A DNA stretch of 64,000 nt, from the NCBI GenBank assembly GCA_010909165.1, contig MU008185.1, forward strand, positions 124,001 through 188,000, in the 5' to 3' direction. Below the pieces are notes generated by a model. That model made no database searches and was not told the DNA's origin. It saw only the letters and a program-made list of their open reading frames with translations. Origin of the DNA: Anthoceros angustus (taxonomy: Eukaryota > Streptophyta > Anthocerotopsida > Anthocerotales > Anthocerotaceae). Positions 55,436 to 64,000 of the stretch are shown piece by piece. Numbering within the stretch: the first letter of the stretch is position 1; each line of letters opens with the position of its first letter. The position numbers were made by a program, and so were the translations under genes.

Positions 55436-57745
55436 GGCTATCTTAGCCACGCTGATTTGCTACCTTAGCAACGCATCTTGCTATCTTAGCAACCACCCTC
55501 TTTTTAGCAGTGGGGTCCACCTTGGGATCAGTCGGCTATTAATAGAAGGGTGGGACCCACTTGGGGATCCAAGTGGATAAGGTTGGACACCCTCTCTCTT
55601 ATCTATCCACAAAGTTAGATCCACCAATCGAGTTAGCCACGTGTCACCTTTTCCACACACTATTTATGGACAACCTAAGCAGGCCCTAACCCTAATCTCT
55701 AAACCTAAACCTAGGACAACTCACAGATAAAGGGTTGCACTCACACAACTACCCCTTTCTCTTGCGGCACTTCTTGAGACTTCCTTGTCTCTCCTCCTTT
55801 TTCAGCTCACCTTCCAAGCTCCATACCTCTCCAGGCTCTCAGCCCCTTGAGGTGCCTCTCCCTCCCCACACTCCAAGTCTCCCAAAGAACTCTCTTCAAC
55901 TCTCCTTGTTCTCACACCTCACGCCCCATTCAATCTCCACTTTCAGACCACAGACCTCTCAGGCTCTCACAGCCCCTTGAGGTGCCTCTCAGTCCTCCCC
56001 ACACTCTCCAAGTCTCCCCGGCAACTCTCTTCAACTCTCCTTGTTCTCACACCTCCCCATTCAATCTCCACTTTTCCGACTCACGGCACCTCTCCGGTCC
56101 TTACAAGGTTCTCATCCAGGCCCTTACAGCACTTCACCAACTCTCAAAATACTTGTTCAGCTACCTCCGCAATCATTCCGTCTCATCCACTCACGGATCT
56201 TCAACCTCCACTCACTCTTCTTCAGAACACAAACATCACTTACAGACTTCTCCAGTCCTTCTTACTCCTCTCAAACAGCCAATCAGCAACTCTCCATGTC
56301 CAGATTCTCCACTTCTCTCACAGTTCACTTTTCCTCTCATTTTCCAAACACACAAGCCCACGGCCTCAACTCACTTGACTTCCTTGACTTCTCCTCCACA
56401 CACAGGCTCCCGCCTTGTCTTCTCTCACACACGGGCTCCCGCCTCTTCTCCCAAACACCCGACCTCCAACACACGAAACTCAAAACACAAGGTGAGTACT
56501 AGACTAGTGAAGGGAATGAGGAAGAGTGGACAGCCTCCCGGCTTCACAACCCCTTCCTCTTGACCTTGAACTCCCTCCAAGGAGACCTCAAGGCTCCCTC
56601 CCTTGCTTTCCACCACCCTTGCGGATCGGCCACAGATCTAGGCAACTTGGTGGTCTTCTTGGCTTCTCTGTGACAAAGAAACAGTCTAGACTTACAAAGA
56701 CCGTGGATCCGGTACCCCCAAACCCCGTGCTCACCCCAAACCCCGTGCTCAGCCCCAAACACCGAGACCTTAAGCCAACATTGCTTACATTTCATCAAGA
56801 GGGACTGCCTCTTATACCCAAGATCAGCCCCCAAACGTAGCTTGGCTACTTGCCAAAAATACCAATCAGTCTAAGCCTACTAGTCCTAGAGGCCTATCTC
56901 TTAATTTTGTCCACTAAGAGAGAAGATAAAATCTTCAGTCTATAGCACATGGGCCTACAGCTATTTCAGGGTCACTTACCCCTATTATCTCTCCTAGGCC
57001 TCCTAGCCACATGCTCTCCTCTTGCTCCCCTCCCTCTTGGCTGGTTGGGCAACCTCTCCCACAAAATCTCCACCTCCTCGAGGACTCCTCCCTCTCTTGT
57101 GCTCGCAACATAGCCTCAGTACTCCTCCTCGGTGAGCTCTTGAATCGGATGGGTCGGTGAAAGTCTCCTCCATAAGAGTCCAACCCATAGGTAGGATCCG
57201 GTGCGTCAAGGCATGGATCAAGTACCTCCATGTTCCTCTACTTCCCGGTATTTCGTGATTTCGCCCAAATAGGTTTCCGAATTTATCGGAAAATAACTCC
57301 GACTTGGTTGCTACCATAGCAACAGCTCCTGTTGTTGTCATAGCAACAGTCCTGCTATCAACGGCCCTAGCAACAGCTAGCAACGGTCGAGCCCAACCCT
57401 CCAAGGTTCCGTCGGATCGGGACTAGACTCTCTTCCTCCTACTAGGCTCTAGTAGACTTTTCTTATTTCCTAACCTACTTCACATTCCAACTCCACACGA
57501 TTCTCACAACTTAAACACAAAACAAAAAACACTTTCGAGGGGTCTCGAGTACCCATGTGGTCACCACACGAGGGTCCAACTAACGCCGGCCAACCAGTCA
57601 TTATTACATGCACACATGGAGCAGGCGTAAACCGTTTCCAACATGGGATCCATCGGACAAGGGTGGACATACGTCACAAACGTTGGAAAAACATAGTTTC
57701 CAGAAAGGTGTGATCTTTGTCAAGAGGGTCCACCAACAACCGAAG
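55436..57745. repeat. Repeat-rich block with short palindromes and a duplicated Ser/Pro-coding tract
   Basis: TTGCTACCTTAGCAA (55457-55471), TTGCTATCTTAGCAA (55478-55492) and TTGCTACCATAGCAA (57308-57322) are 15-bp palindromes with a 3-bp centre. Between them, 55838-55968 repeats at about 55969-56087 (CAGCCCCTTGAGGTGCCTCT and following). A C/T-rich tract encodes Ser/Pro/Leu-rich text in several frames. GTGCTCACCCCAAACCCC is doubled near 56720. No gene was recognised; it may be a terminal part of an LTR element. Confidence 0.5.
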
Positions 57746-57760
57746 AGGGTTTGTATATTC

Positions 57761-57882
57761 CCCCCCTTGAAGGTTTATCGTGTTATTTTTGAAAATCATT
57801 TGTTGGTTGATGTTATGTTCCCACATTCGCTTTGTATACAACATGTAAAACCTTTTTGGCCTTACTCTATGTGCCCCTACCG
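57761..57882. mobile_element. Short segment between two facing transposon ends
   Basis: A terminus-like CCCCCCTTGAAGGTTTATCG plus TGTT ends at 57784. Then 95 bp shared with 45594-45688 follow, and then the inverted terminus of the minus-strand element begins at about 57883. So two related element ends face each other across about 98 bp. Confidence 0.5.
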
Positions 57883-60800
57883 AAACATGATATCTTTCGA
57901 AGGGGGTGAATATTCACGAAGAGGGTTTTGTGACATATATCCTCTGAAGGGGGTTTCACATGGGCATTGAACTCCCACTTTTTGGGGTATGGGTCAATTA
58001 CAGTAAAAGAAGGGTGACAAATCGCATGAACCAAAGTTGATAGAAGATCCATTCAACGCGTGAAGGGTTATGGTGTTAGAGTTACCTCAATTGGTCCGCA
58101 TTTAAGACCCATGACAAAGGCCATTGCCGCCAGTTTCTCTTTTCCGTGGAGGAAAAATGAAATCTACAAAAGAAGGGTGATGAAACTTTGAGGACAGACT
58201 ACCGGGCGTGGTATGAAAGGTGTTTGAGGAAGGACGCCGGCCGGCGCCCTTCCCCGCCATGCCGATGATCCTTGCGAATGGCGGAGTTGAGCCTCTTCAG
58301 TTTGATTTGAAAAGACTTGGATTGGGGTGGGGATGGCTTCCGCATGCCTCAATTGTGGTCGCAAATATATTGACTGCCCAGCCCCCGACCGCAAATGAAC
58401 TTAAAAGCGATCGGCGGAAACTAGTTCCCGCCATGACGCATGAGGAACATGCCCGCCCGCTCAACGATGATGCCTTACATTATGCCGCAATGCCGATGTC
58501 GGCCCCGGGCCACATCCCACGTGTCCTTCTCTATGGTAAGCACAAACTCTTGAAAATGGAAGATAATATCTATGACAGTCTACAACTTCTCATAGAGGAT
58601 AGCCACAACCAAAAGCCTATGCATGGGCGCATATACTATTCGAAATGTGCACGCATACATTGTGCACGCAAACTACATGTGAATAGAGCATGACGACAAC
58701 CTCATCAATTGCGAAAATGATGATCATTCGAGTGTTTCCTACTCTTCGCCCGACTCCACGCCTTCATCTTCTGGCCCAGATCCCGACCATCCTCTTCACG
58801 GCCCCTCGTTGCACTTTGACTCGCTGGTTGAATAAACCTCGCAATTCAATTAACTTATCTTTTATGGCCTTCTTATCCACAAATACAAATGTTTCAAGAC
58901 AGTGAACCCATAATAGAGGATGACTGCTTGGTGAACAAAAACTTGTTGGATATTCTTGACGGATAGCCTTAGCCCCCCGTCTCCCGTTGCTTCGCTGCCA
59001 TCCCTCGATTATATATTCTTCCTCGGGCCTCAGCCGCCTCCCGCCTTCCCTACCGCCATCCGATAATGAACTCGTGCATAGTTCAACACAAGTCACCTTG
59101 CCAATCCAAAAGGGCCTATTTTGCGGTCGGTGCCGGAACCGCAGAACTAACATTCCCGCTTTATTTCGATATCACCATTCAACCGTGACATTTCTTGTTG
59201 TTGCCTCCCCAGATTTTGGTATGCTCCCAAATACATATCTCGCTGTGGAGCCTCAAGAATGCCCTCCAAAGAAGTGCTTCATCCGAACATGCAGAGGTTG
59301 GGTCAGGCCTTGCACTTCAGATCGTACCACCTCCAAGGTTTGTGTAGCACAAGGCCAATGTTGTTTTCCACAATAAGAATCTCCTCCTCGTCCACCCGTA
59401 AAGCTTCCCACCATAAAACTCCTGATGTCACATACGGCCTAAGTTCGCAAGACCCAGCCTTTAGATGAGCAACTACCGCAGCTTGGAGATAATATCATGT
59501 GGCTTTTTATCCCTCGACCGCAGTGCCAAGGGCGCAAATTATAGTGTCCAAGGCACGAATTTCAAAACTCCAAACCCCTTCGCCTCTAATCGAGGCGAGG
59601 TCGAACCTGCTCGATCATCGCCACAAACCCACGGCCGCTTTTTCACGTGTTATTTTGAACTGCCGAACGATAGGTTGTTCTCTTAACCGCCGCCCATAAT
59701 CGAGTCCTCTCCGGCCTTGTGTAATGGGCCACATATGACGGAAGTCGGCCACTACCAATACCTTGACCTCGTCTAGGCGTGTACGCTGCACCGTGATCTC
59801 TCGACAATGCGGAAGCGGTGAGCTTTATGTTTCAAGCTTTTGGAGAAGCAAGAAAACATCCGTCGATTTGATCATGAGTATGTCCGACCAAAAGGAATCC
59901 CACTTTCACTTTTCAAAAGTACCCATATCAACAAGCATGTTCGGAGCAAAAGCAGCCGGTTCTTATTCTCCCCGCATGTGTTGTCCAACCGCAAGTACAA
60001 AACTCTTGGCGTGACACCCTCGTAGTTATGTATAACGTCCTCGAATAATGGTGATCGAAGATTCGCTGCTCCAGATTCGCATAATGCAAATAGGCTCTAG
60101 CTTTAAGCGATAGTTGTGAATCATGCACCCAACCACGTGGATCGAATAACCCTCTACGAGGTTTTTCGCCACCGGAGAAGATGAGGTATCTCTGCCTTTT
60201 TGGTCCATTCCATCAATTGATAGCAGATATACTTATGTGGCTCCACATAGCTCTTGCTCCCGTGTTTAGCCATTTTCCGCTGCTCGGTGGAGCCGCACAC
60301 GATGTGCTTCAAGGCAACCCGGTATTTCGTGCCAAAACGAACATCATCAAGAAAAAGACCCCCATCATCACCATCCCGCTCGACTTTGCAGAGAACCATC
60401 CAACCTATACAAAAGCTGCAAGACGCCTACAAACATTCATGCAATGCAAATGGGGGAAGGGGCCGGCCTTCGCCACGACGATGATTTGGGAGGCCCTCCG
60501 AATCATCATAACAGAGTGCTGCAGGCGCCAGCCGCCGGCGCCCAACCGGGAGGCTGCCCCGGCGGCCACGGCCACCAACCCGCCCAGAGGGTTGGAAGCA
60601 TCATTGTGCTACACATGAATCGATCATGATGTAAGAAGACAAGAAGGGTACATCCAAGCGATGATAGGCAAGGCATTCAACAACGAGGAACAAGCACATG
60701 AAAGAAAACATCGGTGCAATTTACCTTGATCTTGCTTGTGCTTTGTATTTAGCGATAGTGCTCTTCAGCTCAAGAAAGCATGTTGAAAACTGTTGACTGG

Positions 60801-61350
60801 ATTTTACCGGGGAAGTTGCTTCCACGCTTTTAAGAACCATGGATACTTCACATAGCGTATGAGCAGCTGTGACCGACGCTTGTACAACGCCATATTTCCA
60901 ACTTTGTATACGCCGGGTAGATTAAATACTTCCAAATTAGGAAGCCGCCGCCATAAACATAAAAGCATTGTCCATCCAAGAAATGGCATCAAGCGATAAG
61001 TAGATTGTGCTCTCGGGTTTGGTCCGAAACCATCCCAAGGGGATTCCAAAAGACTACGCCTTTAGGCTCCTCATACCTCTTGTGCCCAAAGCGATACACT
61101 CTTTGAAAGCCTTCAGCAGACAAGAGTCGCCTCCCATGAGATGTGGCGTACCGATGATGACCGGGCGCGCGCATAATCCCGTGTCGTTGTAGGAAGGAGT
61201 CCGTCTCAAGGAATGTCCAGTGCTTATTCTCGCTCGAGTTTATATCGCCCGAACGGACTTCATCGTTATCCCGGCTCACGAACCCCAAGTGTGCCTCCTC
61301 AACTCCTTTGGACCAGCGCCACCAACGGACCTTCCCACAAACCCCGCCTC
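57883..61350 (-). mobile_element. DUF7869-like DNA transposon, copy 2 (inverted)
   Basis: The reverse complement matches copy 1 from its N-terminal half to the TATC(A/G)TGTT end. On the minus strand it reads AEGFQRVYRFGHKRYEE (near 61085), KSYVEPHKYI (60245), CMIHNYRLKLEPICI-like text (60120), LVGHTHDQID (59870) and VDKKAIKDKLIELRG (58860), in the same order as copy 1. It lacks copy 1's two large tandem duplications. A GC-rich insert near 60530 and the CGCCGGCCGGCG word near 58236 are also shared with copy 1. Stops and frameshifts are frequent, so no intact protein can be read. Confidence 0.7.
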
Positions 61351-62110
61351 CTGATTTCTCCAAGACTACCGGAATAAAGTTTAACGACGCTCCTTCGCCA
61401 CCACGTGACTCTAGCTACGCCCTCAACTCGTCCGCCACAACTCCACCTCAACACACACACGCCGTAACTCGACCCTTCTCCTTATCCATTCCCTAGTAGT
61501 CACAACACCAACACGCTGGTGTATTCACAAGCCGCCTTTGCCCTTCCTACCGCTTTCACTGCTCATGGAGAAGTAGCCGCATCAGATCCCCACACCTCCT
61601 GCTCCAGCCTCCTCCAAGGATGGCTTCCGCCCACAGAAGTCACCCCTAAGCGCCTCAATCCTCCGGCCGCTTACTGCTCATGGAGAAGTGGTCAGCACCG
61701 TGCATCCCCACAAATGCCTCCTGCTCCAAAGAGCCTCCAAGGATGGCTTCCGCCCAAGAAAGTCACCCCAAGCGCCTCTAATCCTCCCGGCCGCCACGCT
61801 CTGCATGAGGCGGGTGCACTCGCATCCCCACGCCTCCGCTCCACAGCCTCCAAGGTTAGTCTCGACCCGAAATCACCGAGCACCTCCCCGAGCTCAGTCC
61901 CGACCCCGTCCGCACCCATCAAGCGTGTTGGCGGAGCTCGTCACCGTGAGCTCTAAACACATCCTCTACCACCAATTAATCCTCGTGGTGGACGCAGAAC
62001 TCACTCCGCCTCCCGAGCACGGGGCAAGAGCACACACGGAGCCAAGATGGTACCCGGATAGTCTGCCGTCTTGGACGCCAGCCTTCCTATATACTCCCAT
62101 ACCCTAACCT
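61351..62110. repeat. Tandem repeats of about 100-115 bp
   Basis: Units with CTCATGGAGAAGTGG, GCATCCCCAC, CCTCCAAGGATGGCTTCCGC and GTCACCCCAAGCGCCT occur three to four times at 61560-61900. The same array returns at 63665-64000. Arg/Pro/Ser-rich frames here reflect the repeat. Confidence 0.75.
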
Positions 62111-62259
62111 AACCCGCCTATGTATGTATCCTATAACCCGCTATGTATGTACCCCAACCTGGTCGGGTAATCACGGACGTAGCTCATCACCGCTACGGAC
62201 TTCTTGCACCAAAACCGCTTCCCGCCAAACAAGAGATCCATGCGATGCCCACCAACCAA

Positions 62260-62750
62260 AACCACTGGACCACTCATGGGCCTCGGCCTCCTGACCACCC
62301 GCTGACCTCCCGGACCTGACCCAATCTGGCCGACCGCCCGGACGACAATCACTCTGGACCGCCTTGACCACACCGGACCTCCCCGGACGGACCACCGCCT
62401 GACCGCCTCGCCGGACGGACCACCACGGACCTGCCCGGACGTGACCACTCCGCCTGACCTCCGCCTCGACGGACCATCTGGCCTGGACCGGACGACGGAC
62501 CACTGCCTGACCGCCTCGACCACCACGGACCGACTCCCGACCCGACTGACCCCGCCTGACCGCCTCGACGGACCAATCGCCGGACCGCCCGGACGACCAC
62601 CCGGACCGCCCGACGGACCACTCGACCCCGCCCCACGACCACTCCGGATCTCCCGGACGACCACTCTGACCTGGACCCCGCCTGACTGACCACCCGCCTC
62701 GGACCGACCACCCGGACGGACTAATCCTGGCCTGACGCCTCCCCGGACTT
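62260..62750. repeat. GC-rich simple satellite (CGGACGGACCACC words)
   Basis: Degenerate short units of GACCGCC, CGGACGGACCACC and GCCTGACC fill the stretch. The 177-codon minus-strand frame (GGPSRRSGG-like) is low-complexity and is not taken as a gene. Confidence 0.8.
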
Positions 62751-63249
62751 AGGGTCTAGGGATTGCACATGCAATCCGCCAAAATGGCCTTTTATTGCTA
62801 ACCCTCCCTATCCCTCTTAACAAAGAACGACCCAAAAACAAAACAAGCAAGACAAGTCGCCAGAGTACTGACATCTGATTTGGCACCCACATACTCCCTC
62901 TTCTCATCCGCTGGCGGCCTCAACACCCTGCAATACTCCGCTCCGTCCTCCCTTCTCACTTTTACTACTCCTCGTGTCGGTGGTCAACATTGGCATCCTT
63001 TTTACCAAGAGTCCTCCTCCGCTGAGGATGAGTCGCCTCCTCCTCCGAGGTTGATGTGCCGCCCTCCTCAGCCGCCTGCGCCCATCTTCTTTCTCCTTGA
63101 GCATGCCCTCCCGCCAGATTCGCACCTGTCCGTCCCCGTGGCATCCTCCCGACTTATATATACTCCAAACCGCCCACCATTACACCCATCCACAACCGCA
63201 ACTGGCAACCCCTACTCCTACCTACTAACTGTGCCCACAACAATACCAT
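62751..63249. other. No recognised gene
   Basis: A plus-strand 127-codon frame at 62880-63263 is Ser/Pro-rich and has no motif I know. It has no homologue elsewhere in the window. Confidence 0.3.
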
Positions 63250-64000
63250 TTAACGGCGCTTAAAATGTGGCGCGACTTTGGCCGACACCGGCGCATAATC
63301 CCGGTCGCTGTAGGAAGGAGTCCGTCTCCCAAGGAATGGTCTCGTGCTTATTCTCCAGCCCATCGCCCAACGGACTTCATCAGTGTGGGTCCCTGGCTCC
63401 ACAACCCTAAGTGTGCCTCCACAACTCGTGGACTGTGCACCCACCGGACCTTCCCACAAACCCCGCCTGATTTCTCCAAGATTACGAATGTTTAACGACA
63501 CGCTCCTTCACCACACTCTAGCGCCCAGCCTCAACTCGTCCGCCACAACTCCACCTCAACACACACGCCTGTAATACCCTCCTTCTCCTTATCCATTCCC
63601 CTAGTAGTCACAACACCAACACGCCGATGTATTCACACCAAAGCCGCTTTTGCCCCTTCCTACCGCCCACGCTCATGGAGAAGTGGCACAACCCCAGAAC
63701 CCCACCTGCTCCAGCCCTCCAAGGATGGCTTCCGCCCAAACAGTCACCCCAAGCGCCCTAATCCCCTCCTACCGCTCACGCTCATGGAGAAGTGGCTCAC
63801 CGCATCCCCATGCCTCCGCTCCAGCAGCCTCCAAGGATGGCTTCCGCCCAGCAGTCACCCCAAGCGCCTCCTAATCCCCTCCTACCACGCTCATGGAGAG
63901 TGGCTTCACTGCATCCCCACAGCCTCCGCTCCAGCCTCCAAGGTTAGTCTCGCACCCGAGAAATCACCCGCGAGCACCTCCTCGAGCTCAGTCCGACCCC
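63250..64000. repeat. Second copy of the 61.15-61.95 kb block
   Basis: CGCATAATCCCGGTCGC, TAGGAAGGAGTCCGTCTC, AACGGACTTCATC, AGTGTGCCTCC, CTTCCCACAAACCCCGCCT and the following tandem array recur in the same order and orientation about 2.1 kb to the right of the first copy. It reads off the right edge. Confidence 0.8.

Noticed and set aside
56425-57404. Minus-strand frames near 56.5-57.4 kb as a host gene
   Set aside because: No start context, splice pattern or motif; they lie inside a repeat-rich block.
62131-62664. A 177-codon minus-strand Arg/Gly/Ser-rich frame
   Set aside because: Low-complexity translation of the CGGACGGACC satellite with equally long frames on the other strand.

Overview
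The window looks like nuclear DNA of a land plant, most likely a non-seed plant (fern or bryophyte grade; this last step is inference). The reasons are intron-rich genes with GT-AG boundaries, plastid-targeted proteins (a TGD1 lipid permease and an Asp-type, Mg-dependent plant ALA dehydratase), a SAWADEE-domain protein, P-class and DYW-style pentatricopeptide repeat sequences, and abundant degenerate retrotransposons.

Seven host genes can be read with confidence. On the minus strand a SAWADEE-domain protein runs off the left edge (1-1450). Then come an intronless PPR-SMR organellar RNA-binding protein (3784-5808, minus), the eight-exon signal peptidase subunit SEC11 (7719-9039, plus) and a three-zinc-finger RanBP2-type protein (11870-13774, minus). 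A second gene island holds eleven-exon ALA dehydratase (30369-32536, plus), the convergent proteasome chaperone PSMD9/Nas2 (32812-33851, minus) and intronless TGD1 (34161-35312, minus). Exon junctions of the spliced genes were placed by keeping the reading frame and family motifs continuous. Two PPR pseudogenes (about 2388-2960 and 29170-30110) lie beside real genes.

The rest is repeat-rich. From 14.1 to 24 kb there is an AT-rich stretch, then LINE and retropepsin fragments. These are followed by an LTR-like block and a Ty3-type gag with two CCHC knuckles, a protease-like region and a C5-cytosine DNA methyltransferase (about 17.0-21.6 kb). The methyltransferase part is repeated in tandem (22.2-23.6 kb). 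From 24.2 to 27.7 kb the minus strand carries a decayed beta-class (N4/N6-type) DNA-methylase-like reading frame, a GC-rich palindromic module and another element-derived protein. From 38.6 to 46.6 kb there are a LINE fragment, a Ty3 gag interrupted by a Copia-type LTR with primer-binding site, duplicated Copia-type gag and a Ty3 integrase fragment. An unrecognised 489-codon frame follows (46756-48225). From 49 to 61 kb two copies of a DUF7869-like transposon lie in opposite orientations, with a second fragment of the beta-class methylase abutting the end of the first. The last 3 kb is tandem-repeat DNA.

The most interesting biology is that two unrelated kinds of DNA methyltransferase are associated with mobile elements in one 64-kb window: a DNMT3/DRM-like enzyme inside a retroelement and a bacterial-style beta-class methylase beside DNA-transposon ends. 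All copies seen here are broken. Many tandem copies differ mainly by short indels, so sequencing or assembly error must be excluded before reading too much into frameshifts.
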